The notes beneath the pieces were generated by a model. The model had not been told where the DNA came from. It saw only the letters and a list, made by a program, of their open reading frames with translations, and did no database searches. Source: Microbacterium testaceum (lineage in GTDB: Bacteria > Actinomycetota > Actinomycetes > Actinomycetales > Microbacteriaceae). From it: a stretch of DNA of 64,000 nucleotides. How positions within the stretch are numbered: the stretch's first letter is position 1; each line of letters opens with the position of its first letter. The translations under genes and the position numbers were made by a program. Positions 1 to 9,510 of the stretch are shown piece by piece. The stretch covers positions 1,116,001 through 1,180,000 of the forward strand of contig NZ_CP121699.1 in assembly GCF_029761935.1 (NCBI RefSeq), in the 5' to 3' direction.

Positions 1-2610
1 CGTGATCGTTCCCGATCGCACGATGACACCGGCGATGTTGCCGAACTTCGAGGAGCGGAACACCTCGCGGATCTCGGCGACACCCGACTGCACCTCTTCG
101 AACTCCGGCTTGAGCAGGCCCTTGAGCGACTGCTCGACGTCGTCGATCGCGTTGTAGATGACCGAGTAGAACCGCACGTCGACACCCTCGCGGGCGGCGC
201 GCTCACGGGCCTTCGTGTCGGGACGGACGTTGAAGCCGATCACGATCGCGTTGTCGATCGTGGCCAGGTTGATGTCCGACTCGGTGATCGCACCCACACC
301 GCGGTGGATGATGCGCAGCTGGACACTGTCGTCGACCTCGATCTTGAGCAGCGACTCCTCGAGTGCCTCGACGGCACCCGACACGTCACCCTTGATGATG
401 AGGTTGAGCGACTCGACCTTGCCCTCTTCGAGAGCGCGGGTGAAGTCCTCGAGCGAGATGCGCTTGCGGGCCTTGGCCAGCTGGGCGTTGCGCTCGGCCG
501 CTTCACGCTTTTCGGCGATCTGACGGGCGGTGCGGTCCTCTTCGGTGACGATGAAGACGTCGCCGGCGCGGGGCACGGAGTTGAGGCCCTGAACCGAGAC
601 CGGACGCGACGGGTAGGCCTCTTCGACCGCTTCGCCGTTCTCGTCCATCATCGCGCGGACGCGGCCGTAGGCCGTTCCGGCGACGATCGCGTCACCGACG
701 CGGAGGGTTCCGGACTGGATGAGCACCGTGGCGACCGAACCGCGACCCTTGTCGAGCTTCGCTTCGATCGCGACACCGCGGGCCGCCTTGTTCGGGTTGG
801 CCGTGAGGTCGAGGCCGGCATCGGCGGTGAGCAGGACCGCATCCAGGAGGGCCTGGATGTTGAGGTTCTGTCGAGCCGAGACGTCGACGAACATGACGTC
901 TCCGCCGTACTCTTCGGCGACCAGACCGTATTCGGTGAGCTGCTGGCGCACCTTGGCTGGGTTGGCGTCGGGCTTGTCGACCTTGTTGACCGCGACCACG
1001 ATCGGCACGTTCGCCGCCTGGGCGTGGTTCAGCGCCTCGACCGTCTGGGGCATGATGCCGTCGTCGGCCGCGACCACGAGGATCGCGATGTCGGTCACCT
1101 GCGCACCACGGGCACGCATGGCGGTGAACGCCTCGTGACCCGGGGTGTCGATGAAGGTGATCGCGCGCTCGATGCCCTCGTGCTCGGTCCAGATCTGGTA
1201 CGCACCGATGTGCTGCGTGATGCCGCCGGCCTCGCCCGCGACCACGTTGGTCTGGCGGATGGCGTCGAGCAGTCGCGTCTTACCGTGGTCGACGTGGCCC
1301 ATGACGGTGACCACGGGAGGACGGATCTCGAGATCGTCCTCGCTCTCGGCCTCGAGCTCGGCGTCGAGGTCGAGACCGAAGCCCTCGAGGAGCTCCTTGT
1401 CTTCGTCCTCGGGCGAGACCATCTGGATCTTGTAGCCGAGCTCGGCTCCGAGCACCTCGAAGGTGGCCTCGTCGAGCGACTCGGTCGCGGTGGCCATCTC
1501 GCCCAGGTTGAACAGGATGGTCACGAGCGTGCCGGGCTGCACGGTGTAGCCGCGCAGGGCCTCGAGCTTGTCCGCGAAGTCGGCGATGGAGGCACCGCGG
1601 CGCAGGCGGATGATCTCGCCGTTGCCCTTCGAGACGTTGACGCCGCCGACGACCGGCGCCGACCGCATCTCGAACTCCTGCCGCTTCGCCCGACGCGACT
1701 TACGCTGCTTGGACTTGCCGCCACCCTTACCGAAGGCACCTGCGGTACCACCGCCGGGACCACGGCCACGGCCACCGCCGCCACCGGGACGACCGGCGAA
1801 ACCACCGGCCGGAGCGCCGCCACCGGGGCGCTGGAAGCCGCCACCGGCGCCGCCGGGACGACCGGGACCGCCGGGACGCTGCTGGAACGGAGCGCCGGGA
1901 CGACCGCCGCCACCGGGGCGACCGGCACCACCGGGGCGCGGGGCACCGGGACGCGGGGCGCCGGGGCGCGGAGCCTGCGGACGCGGGATGTTGCCGGGGG
2001 TCGGGCGCTGGCCCATTCCCTGCGCCGAAGCGAAGGGGTTGTTACCCGGACGGGGGCCGGCGGGACGCTGGCCCATGCCCTGCGAGGACGCGAAGGGGTT
2101 GTTGCCCGGACGGGCTCCACCCGGACGCGGGGGCGCGCTCGGGCCGGGCTTGGGGCCACCGGCACCGGGTGCAGCGGCACCGGGGGTCGGAGGGGTCGAG
2201 CCGGGGCTCGGCGGAGACGACGGCTTCGCCGCCGACGCGGCCGCGGGGGCCTCGGAGGCCGGGGCGGATGCCGCGGGTGCAGCCTCGGCCGGAGCCGCTG
2301 CGGGAGCGGCGGGGGCCGCGGGCTTCGCGGGTCCGGGCGTGGGACCCGACGGACGGTTGCCGGGGGTCGCGGCCGGACGAGCCGGACCGGGACGGGCGCC
2401 GGGGCGCGCCGCGGAGGCGGCGGGCTTGGCATCCGAAGAGGAAGACGAGCCTTCGGAGGCCAGCGCAGCGCGGAGCTTACGGGCCACCGGGGGTTCGATG
2501 GTGGATGAGGGACTCTTGACGAATTCGCCGAGCTCCTTCAGCTTCGCAAGCGCGACCTTGCTGTCGACGCCGAGCTCGGAAGCGATCTCGTGCACGCGTG
2601 GTTTTGCCAC
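1..2610 (-). CDS. infB: Translation initiation factor IF-2 (3' end outside window)
   Basis: GTPase that places initiator tRNA on the 30S subunit and promotes subunit joining. Reading leftwards from a GTG ([18 protein letters not shown]) 870 codons are visible and the end is cut by the window edge. The N-terminal helix that recognises IF-2 family members is followed by a long Pro/Gly/Ala/Arg-rich disordered region (about residues 60-310), a basic patch ([13 protein letters not shown]), then the GTPase domain with GHVDHGKT near residue 435, DTPGHE and NKVD, and the C-terminal beta-barrel region. A GGAG-type ribosome site (caggagaatt) precedes the GTG. It is the last gene of the nusA-ylxR-infB group here. 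The identity is certain; only the exact C-terminus is unseen. Confidence 0.97.
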   Translation of the reverse strand, partial: MAKPRVHEIASELGVDSKVALAKLKELGEFVKSPSSTIEPPVARKLRAALASEGSSSSSDAKPAASAARPGARPGPARPAATPGNRPSGPTPGPAKPAAPAAPAAAPAEAAPAASAPASEAPAAASAAKPSSPPSPGSTPPTPGAAAPGAGGPKPGPSAPPRPGGARPGNNPFASSQGMGQRPAGPRPGNNPFASAQGMGQRPTPGNIPRPQAPRPGAPRPGAPRPGGAGRPGGGGRPGAPFQQRPGGPGRPGGAGGGFQRPGGGAPAGGFAGRPGGGGGRGRGPGGGTAGAFGKGGGKSKQRKSRRAKRQEFEMRSAPVVGGVNVSKGNGEIIRLRRGASIADFADKLEALRGYTVQPGTLVTILFNLGEMATATESLDEATFEVLGAELGYKIQMVSPEDEDKELLEGFGLDLDAELEAESEDDLEIRPPVVTVMGHVDHGKTRLLDAIRQTNVVAGEAGGITQHIGAYQIWTEHEGIERAITFIDTPGHEAFTAMRARGAQVTDIAILVVAADDGIMPQTVEALNHAQAANVPIVVAVNKVDKPDANPAKVRQQLTEYGLVAEEYGGDVMFVDVSARQNLNIQALLDAVLLTADAGLDLTANPNKAARGVAIEAKLDKGRGSVATVLIQSGTLRVGDAIVAGTAYGRVRAMMDENGEAVEEAYPSRPVSVQGLNSVPRAGDVFIVTEEDRTARQIAEKREAAERNAQLAKARKRISLEDFTRALEEGKVESLNLIIKGDVSGAVEALEESLLKIEVDDSVQLRIIHRGVGAITESDINLATIDNAIVIGFNVRPDTKARERAAREGVDVRFYSVIYNAIDDVEQSLKGLLKPEFEEVQSGVAEIREVFRSSKFGNIAGVIVRSGTIT
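1998..2118 (-). repeat. Tandem repeat of about 60 bp inside infB
   Basis: Two in-frame copies, of about 60 bases each, encode [14 protein letters not shown] and [14 protein letters not shown] separated by AGPRPG. They lie in the disordered N-terminal part of IF-2 and are followed by shorter APRPG units. The copies differ at several bases, so the duplication is not very recent. Confidence 0.8.
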
Positions 2611-2703
2611 AATTCTCCTGTCTGAGGGCCTACCCCGGACAGGGCAGACCGTTAGTTGCGGACGGGTCTCATTTCGAGCCGTTCACTTCGTGTCCATAGC
2701 CGT

Positions 2704-2955
2704 TCAGCCTTTTCGCTGGTGGTGTGATTCGAAGGTCTGCGTGTCAAGCGGGCCTGACACACGCAATGCTCGTACGAAGGCGCGCCGTGCGAGCGCTTTG
2801 CTCACACACGCGTCCGTCTCGTGCACCCACGCGCCCCGGCCGGGAAGAACCGCCCGCTCGTCAGCGACGAGGACGGATCCATCCGCGACCACACGCAGAA
2901 GCGAGGATCGGGGGGCACGTGCGCGGCATCCGACGCACGTTCGTACGGGTTCCAT
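2704..2955 (-). CDS. ylxR: YlxR family (DUF448) nucleic-acid-binding protein
   Basis: Small basic protein of 83 residues starting MEPVRTCVGCRARAPRSSLL; the CVGCR motif and the later GRGAW segment are typical of the YlxR family, found almost always between nusA and infB. YlxR members bind RNA and have been linked to RNase P and to transcription control in other bacteria. An in-frame extension upstream exists, but it would run into nusA and the family's N-terminus matches the chosen ATG. It lies 34 bases downstream of nusA and about 93 bases upstream of infB, so it is probably co-transcribed with both. Confidence 0.93.
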   Translation of the reverse strand: MEPVRTCVGCRARAPRSSLLRVVADGSVLVADERAVLPGRGAWVHETDACVSKALARRAFVRALRVSGPLDTQTFESHHQRKG

Positions 2956-2989
2956 CCTACACCTCGCGATCGTGGGGACGATCGGACGC

Positions 2990-3979
2990 TCAGTTGTCTT
3001 CGAGGATGCTGTCGGGCTGGATGTCGATCTTCGCACCGGTCAGCTTGGCGGCCAGACGGGCGTTCTGCCCCTCTTTGCCGATCGCGAGCGACAGCTGGTA
3101 GTCGGGCACGAGGGCGCGGACGGCCTTGGTCGTGGCATCCAGGACGAACGACGAGGTGACCTTCGCCGGCGACAGGGCGTTCGCGACGAAGCGCGGCAGC
3201 TCGGCGTCGTAGTCGATGATGTCGATCTTCTCGCCGGCGAGCTCTTCGGTGACGGCGCGCACGCGGCGGCCGAGCTCTCCGATGCAGGCGCCCTTGGCGT
3301 TCACTGTCGGGTCGTTGGCCTTGACCGCGATCTTCGAACGGTGGCCGGCCTCGCGGGCGAGCGAGACGATCTCGACGAGCCCCGCGGCGATCTCGGGCAC
3401 CTCGAGGGCGAAGAGCTTGCGGACAAGGCCGGGGTGGGTGCGCGACACGGTGATCTGCGGGCCCTTGTTGCCCTTCGAGACGCTCGTGACGTAGACGCGC
3501 AGTCGCGAGCCGTGGGCGTAGGTCTCGCCGGGCACCTGCTCTTCGGGCGGGAGGATCGCCTCGACCGTGCCGAGATCGACGTGGACCATGCGCGGGTTCG
3601 GGCCCTGCTGCACGACGCCGGCGACGATGTCGCCCTCTTTGCCGCGGAACTCGCCCAGCACGGCGTCGTCGGCGATGTCGCGCAGACGCTGGCTGATGAC
3701 CTGCTTGGCGGCGAAGGCGGCGATGCGACCGAAGTCGTCGGGGGCCTGCTCCTCTTCGCCGATGATCGCGCCCTCGTCGTCGGTCACGGGCGTGAAGATG
3801 CCCACGTGGCCGGTCTTGCGGTCGAGGGTGGCGCGTGCACCGGTGGGGATCTCACCGGTCGGCGAGATGTGCTTGGCGTAGGCGGTCAGGATCGCCTGCT
3901 CGATGATGCGCGCGAGTTCGTCGAAGGGAATCTCCTTCTCGCGTTCGATCGTCTTCAGTAATGCGAGATCGATGTCCAC
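2990..3979 (-). CDS. nusA: Transcription termination/antitermination factor NusA
   Basis: RNA polymerase-binding factor that modulates pausing, termination and antitermination. The 329-residue protein starts at a GTG (MDIDLALLKTIEREKEIPF) preceded by a clear GGAGGG site. Order visible: N-terminal polymerase-binding domain (1-120), S1 domain (around 125-195, with the GDIVAGVVQQ segment), and two KH domains at the C-terminus (GACIGELGRRVRAV; SLAIGKEGQNARLAAKLTG). It ends after KH2 and lacks the acidic C-terminal repeats of the E. coli protein, which is usual for actinobacteria. The gene rimP, normally directly upstream, is not there; the upstream 215 bases hold a repeat instead. Confidence 0.97.
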   Translation of the reverse strand: MDIDLALLKTIEREKEIPFDELARIIEQAILTAYAKHISPTGEIPTGARATLDRKTGHVGIFTPVTDDEGAIIGEEEQAPDDFGRIAAFAAKQVISQRLRDIADDAVLGEFRGKEGDIVAGVVQQGPNPRMVHVDLGTVEAILPPEEQVPGETYAHGSRLRVYVTSVSKGNKGPQITVSRTHPGLVRKLFALEVPEIAAGLVEIVSLAREAGHRSKIAVKANDPTVNAKGACIGELGRRVRAVTEELAGEKIDIIDYDAELPRFVANALSPAKVTSSFVLDATTKAVRALVPDYQLSLAIGKEGQNARLAAKLTGAKIDIQPDSILEDN

Positions 3980-4097
3980 AAGGCCCTCCGTTGTTCAGCT
4001 TTCGTCGGCACGACCGGCGCCGACAACCCTCCTACGATACCCGGGATGCCGCGGTCCCCGCGACCCGCGAGACATCGGACCCTCGCGCTCGGCGACA

Positions 4098-4175
4098 GGA
4101 CGCAGGAGAATCCGGGCGGGATGGCGCGTCGCGCGAGAACCGGCAGCCTCGGACGCCGCATCTCCTGCGCTGTGT
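4098..4175. repeat. Short intergenic inverted repeat, copy A
   Basis: An element of about 78 bases whose left end reads GGACGCAGGAGAATCCG and whose right end reads CATCTCCTGCGCTGTGTC, so the ends are inverted copies of each other. Two related copies occur at 4901-4990 and 58196-58275. It lies in the 215-base gap between nusA and the HD-domain gene, 19 bases past the latter's stop codon. No open frame; looks like a non-autonomous repeat (REP or MITE-like). Confidence 0.7.
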
Positions 4176-4194
4176 CGATCCGGCTCCGCCGCCG

Positions 4195-4797
4195 TCAAAG
4201 ACGCTCGAGCGGATTCGCCGCGAGCTTGGCCACCACTCCCCCGTCTACCAGGCGCCGGGCGGCGGTGTCGGGCTTGCGCGCCGCCTGGTCGAGCACGCAC
4301 GCGCCGAACTCGGCGGCCAGCGCGCCGCGTGGGTGAGCGGCGAGCACCTCGCGGCGGAAATCCTCGGGCAGCGAGTCGGGACGGGCGCCCGAGATGTCGA
4401 GGCCCGTCGCGATCTCGAGCAGGTACCCCTCGGCATCCATCGACGGATCCACGCGCGGCCAGTTGTGCCGCACGATCACCTCGAGCACGCGCTCGCGTCG
4501 GGGCTGCTCCCACCCCGCGCCGGCGGTGAGCGCGACGCCGACGTACCCGCCCGCGTGCTCGTACGACAGCGCGTGGTTGTCGAACTCCCCCACCGTGCCG
4601 ATGTCGTGCAGCACGGCGGCGACGTAGAGCAGCTCATGGTCGATGCCCCGGATGCCGTCGACCACCCCGAACGCCTCGGCCCACAGCCACGACCGCAGCA
4701 CGTGAGCCGTGATCGCGGGCGACTGGTACTTCTGCGCCAGCGCGAGGGCCCCGCGGGCGGCGAGGGTGTCGGGAACGGGGAAGTCGCTGATGCGCAC
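4195..4797 (-). CDS. HD-domain protein (cyanamide-hydratase-like)
   Basis: Metal-dependent HD-superfamily protein of 200 residues; the exact substrate is unknown. Motifs seen: an early H in AITAHVLRSWLW, the HD pair in VAAVLHDIGTVG (about 64-65), YEHAGG near 79-84 and VIVRHNW near 108-113. The N-terminal layout resembles cyanamide-hydratase-like or YedJ-like HD proteins. Start: GTG at 4797 (VRISDFPVPDT), with GGAGG just upstream; the reading frame continues open further upstream but without family similarity. The gene is bracketed by repeat copies A and B, which may mean it is an inserted cassette (inference). Confidence 0.8.
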   Translation of the reverse strand: MRISDFPVPDTLAARGALALAQKYQSPAITAHVLRSWLWAEAFGVVDGIRGIDHELLYVAAVLHDIGTVGEFDNHALSYEHAGGYVGVALTAGAGWEQPRRERVLEVIVRHNWPRVDPSMDAEGYLLEIATGLDISGARPDSLPEDFRREVLAAHPRGALAAEFGACVLDQAARKPDTAARRLVDGGVVAKLAANPLERL

Positions 4798-4900
4798 GGA
4801 GCCTCCGGGATCGGGTGGACCCCCACTCTCGCGGAACCCGCGCTCGTCGACCAGACGCGCGGCGGCCACCCTTCGCAGCCTTCCCGCCAGCGCGCGGGCA

Positions 4901-4990
4901 GGACGCAGGAGATCCGGACGCCGAACGCGACGACGACCGCGCGGTTCCGCGGGGCGCCGGCCGCACGGCATCCGAATCTCCTGCGTTGTG
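4901..4990. repeat. Short intergenic inverted repeat, copy B
   Basis: About 90 bases, beginning GGACGCAGGAGATCCG and ending CCGAATCTCCTGCGTTGTG; the ends are inverted copies and the centre is GC-rich and self-complementary in places. It occupies most of the useful part of the 311-base gap between the HD gene and glgP. That gap also holds the ribosome site of the HD gene (near 4803) and the glgP terminator (5057-5099); no gene is visible in it. Confidence 0.7.
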
Positions 4991-5056
4991 AACCCGACCC
5001 GCCCGCCACCGCCCCGCGCCCCGCGCCACCGCCCCGCGTTCCACCGCCGAAAACGA

Positions 5057-5099
5057 CGGATGCCGCAACCTCGGGCGAGCGCCCGGGTCGCGGCATCCG
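5057..5099 (-). terminator. Intrinsic terminator of glgP
   Basis: Ten-base arms CGGATGCCGC and GCGGCATCCG enclose a second small hairpin (CGGGC...GCCCG). In the minus-strand direction the stem is followed by TCGTTTTCGG, a short T run. It lies 9 bases after the glgP stop codon. The arms are made of the GGATGCC word that recurs in this genome. Confidence 0.8.
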
Positions 5100-5108
5100 G
5101 AAACCGCG

Positions 5109-7604
5109 TCAGCTCACCGGGGTGGCGTGCCAGATGCGGTCGAGGTAGTCGCGCATGGCGCGATCGGACGAGAAGTAGCCACTGCGCGCGACGTTGAGGA
5201 TCGCCGAGCGCACCCATCCGTCCTGGTCGGCGTACGCCGCGTCGACGCGCTCCTGGGCGTCGAGGTAGGTCGAGAAGTCCGCGAGCGCCATGAAACGGTC
5301 TTCGTACAGCAGGTTCGACACGAGTGGCTCGAACACGGTGCGGTCGCCGCCCGAGAAGGCGCCCGAGGCGATGAGGTCGATCGCGCTGCGCAGCCGCTCG
5401 TCCTTCTGATAGAAGTCGGCGGGGCGGTAGCCCTCGGCCCACAGCGCCTCGACCTCGGGCTCGCTCATGCCGAAGAGGAAGAAGTTGTCGTCGCCGACGA
5501 GCTTGCGGATCTCGACGTTCGCGCCGTCGTCGGTGCCGATGGTGAGGGCGCCGTTCAGGGCGAGCTTCATGTTGCCCGTGCCCGAGGCCTCTTTGCCGGC
5601 GAGCGAGATCTGCTCCGACAGGTCGGCGGCGGGGATGATGCGCTCGGCAAGGGTGACGTTGTAGTTCGCCGGGTAGACGACCTTGAGCTTGCCCTTGACC
5701 CGCTCGTCGGCGCTGACCACCTCGCCGACGGCGTTGATGAGGTGGATGATGCGCTTGGCCATGCCGTAACCGGGCGCGGCCTTCGCTCCGAAGAGGAACG
5801 TGCGCGCCTGCACCTCGTGAACGTCGAGGCGACCCGAGACGATGCCCTCGTAGGTGCTGACGATGTGCAGCACCTTCAGCGTCTGGCGCTTGTACTCGTG
5901 CAGGCGCTTGATCATGACGTCGAGCATGTGCCCGTCGTCGAGCGGCGCCTCGCCCCGGGCCTCGAGCACGTTGCTGAGGCGGCGCTTGTTCGAGGCCTTC
6001 ACCGCGGCGAAACGCTCGCGGAAGTCGGCGTCGTCGGCGAGGGCCTCGAGGCCCCGCAGGCGTTCGAGGTCGACGGTCCACCCGGCGCCGAGGGCCTCGG
6101 TGATCAGGCTCGAGAGGTCGGGGTTGGCCAGGCGCAGGAAGCGGCGCGGCGTCACGCCGTTGGTGACGTTGGTGAACTTGTCGGGCCACATGGTGGCGAA
6201 GTCTTTCAGCACGTTGTCGCGCAGCAGTTGCGAGTGCAGCTCGGCGACGCCGTTGACCTTCGAGCCCGCGACCGTGGCGAGGTAGGCCATGCGCACCGAG
6301 CGCGAGGGGTGCTCGCCGATGATCGACATGTTGCGGATGAGCATCTCGTCGTCTCCGAAGCGCTCGCGCACCTCGAGCAGGAACTCGTCGTTGATGCGGT
6401 AGATGATCTCCAGGTGGCGCGGCAGCAGGCGGCCGAGCAGGTCGACCGACCAGACCTCAAGCGCCTCGGGCAGCAGCGTGTGACACGTGTACGCGAAGCA
6501 CTTCTGTGTGATCGCCCACGCGGCATCCCACTCGAGCTTCTTCTCGTCGACGAGCACGCGCATCAGCTCGGGCACCCCGATCACCGGGTGGGTGTCGTTG
6601 AGCTGGAAGATCACGCGCTCGGGGAGCTTCTCGAGGTCGAAGTCGTCGGGCAGGACGTTCTCGATGAAGTCGGCGATGGATGCCGCGACGAAGAAGTACT
6701 GCTGCTGCAGGCGCAGCTCCTTGCCCTGGGGCGTGGAGTCCTCGGGGTAGAGCACCTTCGAGATGTTCTCGGCGAAGGTCTGCGCGCGCACCGACTCGAC
6801 GTAGTCGCCGGAGTTGAAGGTGTGCAGGTCGAAGGCGTTGGTGGCCACCGCGCGCCACAGGCGCAGCGTGTTCACGCGACCGTTGTGGTAGCCCGGGACC
6901 ATCATGTTGTAGGGCACCGCGAGCACGTTCCACTCGGGGATCCAGCGCGTGCGCTCGACGCCCTCGTCGTCGTAGGTCTCGGTGCGGCCGGCGAACGAGA
7001 TCGTCTGCGCCGCCTCGGGGTGGGCGAAGTCCCAGGGGGATCCCATGCGCAGCCACGCGTCGGGCTGCTCGACCTGCTGCCCCTCGGCGAAGGCCTGGCG
7101 GAAGATGCCGTACTCGTAGCGGATGCCGTAGCCGATGGTGGGGATGCTCATCGTCGCGAGCGAGTCGATGAAGCAGGCCGCGAGGCGACCCAGGCCGCCG
7201 TTGCCGAGCCCCGGCTCGATCTCGACCTGACGCAGGTCGTCGATGTCGATGCCGCACTGCGCGAGAGCCTCGGTGGCGATGTCGGTCAGACGCGCCGCGA
7301 GGAGATTGTTGTCGAGCTGGCGCCCCAGCAGGTACTCGGCCGAGAGGTAGCAGACGGTCTTGTTCTGCTGGGCCTTCTGCTGCGCGCGATCGTCGAACCA
7401 GCGCGCCATGAGGTAGTCGCGCACGGTGTAGGCCAGGGCGAGGTACTGGTCGTTGACGTCGGAGGTCGACAGCGTGACGCCCTGGTCGAAGTTGAGGTTC
7501 TGCAGGAACTGCTTCGCGAAGCCGTCGACGGATGCCGCGGGGGCGACGACCGGCGCGATCGCGAGCGGGTGAGTGGGGCGCAGCTCAGCGGTGTTCTCGG
7601 GCAT
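5109..7604 (-). CDS. glgP: Glycogen/maltodextrin phosphorylase
   Basis: Releases glucose 1-phosphate from alpha-1,4-glucan ends using phosphate and pyridoxal phosphate. The 831-residue length is the usual family length. Visible signatures: GLGNGGLGRLAACFIDS near residue 133, FQLNDTHPVIGVPELMRV, VTNGVTPRRFL, and the cofactor-binding segment EASGTGNMKLALNGA with its lysine, followed by GTDDGANVEI. Start ATG at 7604; the complementary box TACGGT ends 6 bases upstream, so a leaderless transcript is predicted. A strong terminator follows. It lies divergent to the DUF1206 gene. No other glycogen genes are in the window. Confidence 0.96.
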   Translation of the reverse strand: MPENTAELRPTHPLAIAPVVAPAASVDGFAKQFLQNLNFDQGVTLSTSDVNDQYLALAYTVRDYLMARWFDDRAQQKAQQNKTVCYLSAEYLLGRQLDNNLLAARLTDIATEALAQCGIDIDDLRQVEIEPGLGNGGLGRLAACFIDSLATMSIPTIGYGIRYEYGIFRQAFAEGQQVEQPDAWLRMGSPWDFAHPEAAQTISFAGRTETYDDEGVERTRWIPEWNVLAVPYNMMVPGYHNGRVNTLRLWRAVATNAFDLHTFNSGDYVESVRAQTFAENISKVLYPEDSTPQGKELRLQQQYFFVAASIADFIENVLPDDFDLEKLPERVIFQLNDTHPVIGVPELMRVLVDEKKLEWDAAWAITQKCFAYTCHTLLPEALEVWSVDLLGRLLPRHLEIIYRINDEFLLEVRERFGDDEMLIRNMSIIGEHPSRSVRMAYLATVAGSKVNGVAELHSQLLRDNVLKDFATMWPDKFTNVTNGVTPRRFLRLANPDLSSLITEALGAGWTVDLERLRGLEALADDADFRERFAAVKASNKRRLSNVLEARGEAPLDDGHMLDVMIKRLHEYKRQTLKVLHIVSTYEGIVSGRLDVHEVQARTFLFGAKAAPGYGMAKRIIHLINAVGEVVSADERVKGKLKVVYPANYNVTLAERIIPAADLSEQISLAGKEASGTGNMKLALNGALTIGTDDGANVEIRKLVGDDNFFLFGMSEPEVEALWAEGYRPADFYQKDERLRSAIDLIASGAFSGGDRTVFEPLVSNLLYEDRFMALADFSTYLDAQERVDAAYADQDGWVRSAILNVARSGYFSSDRAMRDYLDRIWHATPVS

Positions 7605-7778
7605 GATCCGACCGTAATCAGTGCGGCCCGCTCACGCCAACGTGGAACGGGAACGACACACGATCTTCACCCCGGCGCCGCATGACGCCTCCCCCGACCC
7701 CCTCGCCGCGCTCGTCGCGGAAGGCGCGGACGCACAACCGGATTGTCGCCCGGCGGCCAACCCGCGTACGGTTCCCGA

Positions 7779-8588
7779 GTGTCCACCTCCGCTCGCGAAG
7801 CCGCCCGGGACGCGGAGGCCAATCCCGCGTTCCGCGTCGCCGCGCGCGCGGGGTACGCGGCCAACGGCATCCTGCACCTGCTCATCGGCAGTCTGGTGAT
7901 CGCGGTCGGCTTCGGAGCGACGGAGGACAGCGACCAGACAGGGGCGTTCCGCGCTGTCGCCGCGGTGCCCCTCGGAGCGGCGGCGCTGTGGGCCCTCGCC
8001 GTCGGTCTCGTCGCCCTCGGTGCCTGGCACCTGCTGCAGGCGTTTGTGCCGCGCCACCTGTCGGTGTGGCGACGCATCGGACGGATCCTCACCGAAGCCC
8101 CGCAGGGCCTCGTGTTCGTCGCGATCGGCCTCGTCTCGGCATCCGTCGCCCTGGGCGCCCGACCGCGGGCGGAACAGGCGGCCGAAGACCTCAGCCAGGG
8201 TGTCCTCACCTGGTCGATCGGCGGATTCGTGCTCGGTGCGGTCGGCCTCGCGGTGGCCGGGGTCGGTATCGGCTTCGTCTGGATGGGCCTGCGCCGGTCG
8301 TTCCACTCCAAGGTGCGCACGCCCGCCGGGCCCGGGGGCTTCGCCCTCACGGTGCTCGGTGTGCTCGGGTTCGTCGCGAAGGGCGTGGCCCTGCTGATCG
8401 TGGGCGTGCTGGTGGTCGTCACCGCCGTCACCGTCGAGCCCGACACCGCGGGCGGACTCGACGGAGCAACCGCCGCCGTCGTGGCGCTGCCCGCCGGTCC
8501 CGTGCTCGCCTGTCTCGTCGGGGCGGGATTCCTCGCCTACGGCGTCTTCACGGTCTTCCGCGCACGTTACGCCCGCCTCGACGCCTGA
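7779..8588 (+). CDS. DUF1206 membrane protein
   Basis: Integral membrane protein of 269 residues from the GTG at 7779 (VSTSAREAARDAEANPAF). It matches my knowledge of the DUF1206 family, which consists of three repeats of two membrane helices; here the repeats start near GYAANGILHLLIG, LTEAPQGLVFVAIG and LGVLGFVAKGVALLIVG. Function unknown. The start was chosen because TACGGT (7767-7772) lies exactly 6 bases before the GTG, which suggests a leaderless mRNA; an ATG upstream at 7743 would place the promoter inside the gene. Confidence 0.88.
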   Translation: MSTSAREAARDAEANPAFRVAARAGYAANGILHLLIGSLVIAVGFGATEDSDQTGAFRAVAAVPLGAAALWALAVGLVALGAWHLLQAFVPRHLSVWRRIGRILTEAPQGLVFVAIGLVSASVALGARPRAEQAAEDLSQGVLTWSIGGFVLGAVGLAVAGVGIGFVWMGLRRSFHSKVRTPAGPGGFALTVLGVLGFVAKGVALLIVGVLVVVTAVTVEPDTAGGLDGATAAVVALPAGPVLACLVGAGFLAYGVFTVFRARYARLDA

Positions 8589-8597
8589 GCCCGGACC

Positions 8598-9419
8598 TCA
8601 GTCGAGGTCGGGGTTGCGGCCCGTGCGCTCTCCCGTGTCGAGTCCCGCGATGGCCGCGCGGTCGTCGTCGTCGAGGGTGAAGTCGAAGACGTCGCCGTTC
8701 TCGCGGATGCGGTCGAGCGACACCGACTTCGGGAACACCACGAGGTCCCGATCCAGGTGCCAGCGGATCACGACCTGGGCCGGCGTCTTGCCGTACTTCT
8801 CGGCGATGCCGGCGAGCACCGGCTCGTCGAGCAGGCCGCCGCGCGCGAGCGGCGCCCACGACTCGGTCACGATGCCGTTCGCGGCGTGCCAGTCGACCAG
8901 CTCGTTCTGCGGGAAGCGCGGGTGCAGCTCGACCTGATTCACGGCCGGCAGCAGTCCGGTCTCGTCGCGCAGGCGCTCGAGGTGCACGACCGAGAAGTTG
9001 CTGACGCCGATCGACGTCGCCCGCCCCTCCTGCTGCAAGCGCTCGAGCGCCTTCCACGTGTCGACGTAGCGGTCGGCGCTCGGGATCGGCCAGTGGATGA
9101 GGTACAGGTCGACCCGGTCGAGCCCGAGCTTCGCGGCGCTGGCGTCGAAGGCCCGGAGCGTCTCGTCGAACCCCTGGTCGTCGTTCCAGACCTTGGTGGT
9201 GACGAACACCTCGTCGCGCTCGAGGCCCGACGCGCGCAGACCCTCGCCCACCTCCGCTTCGTTGCCGTAGAGCGCGGCCGTGTCGATGTGGCGGTACCCG
9301 GCGGCGAGCGCGCCCGCGACGAGGCCGGCGGTGACGTCGGCCGGCACCTTGTACGTGCCGACGCCGAGCTGCGGGATGGTGGAGCCGTCGGACAGGGACA
9401 GACGGGGAGCCGAGATCAT
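8598..9419 (-). CDS. Aldo/keto reductase (2,5-diketogluconate reductase-like)
   Basis: NADPH-dependent carbonyl reductase of the AKR5-like group; natural substrate cannot be told. About 273 residues. Catalytic elements visible: FID-type segment HIDTAALYGNE (Asp and Tyr), VTTKVWND (Lys), LYLIHWP (His), then the cofactor-binding KSVSLDRIREN. Start: ATG at 9419 (MISAPRLSLSDG), because TAGCGT (complement at 9427-9432) lies 7 bases before it; a GTG at 9428 would overlap that box. It converges with the DUF1206 gene, leaving only 9 bases between stop codons. Confidence 0.9.
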   Translation of the reverse strand: MISAPRLSLSDGSTIPQLGVGTYKVPADVTAGLVAGALAAGYRHIDTAALYGNEAEVGEGLRASGLERDEVFVTTKVWNDDQGFDETLRAFDASAAKLGLDRVDLYLIHWPIPSADRYVDTWKALERLQQEGRATSIGVSNFSVVHLERLRDETGLLPAVNQVELHPRFPQNELVDWHAANGIVTESWAPLARGGLLDEPVLAGIAEKYGKTPAQVVIRWHLDRDLVVFPKSVSLDRIRENGDVFDFTLDDDDRAAIAGLDTGERTGRNPDLD

Positions 9420-9510
9420 GGCATCCACGCTACCGACGGAAGCAGCCGCGCGGACGACGAAACGGCACCCCTCCCGGCGGATGCGGGACGGATGCCGTTT
9501 CGGTGCGGGA

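Noticed and set aside
304..2508. Long plus-strand open frame across infB
   Set aside because: Its translation is a low-complexity shadow of the GC-rich infB gene; infB on the minus strand has full family motifs.
1568..3961. 797-codon plus-strand frame over infB, ylxR and nusA
   Set aside because: Spans three known genes on the other strand and has Pro/Arg-rich composition typical of antisense frames in high-GC DNA.
4098..4175. CRISPR or transposon remnant at the repeat copies
   Set aside because: Three scattered copies with no regular spacing, spacers, or transposase; fits a short dispersed repeat.
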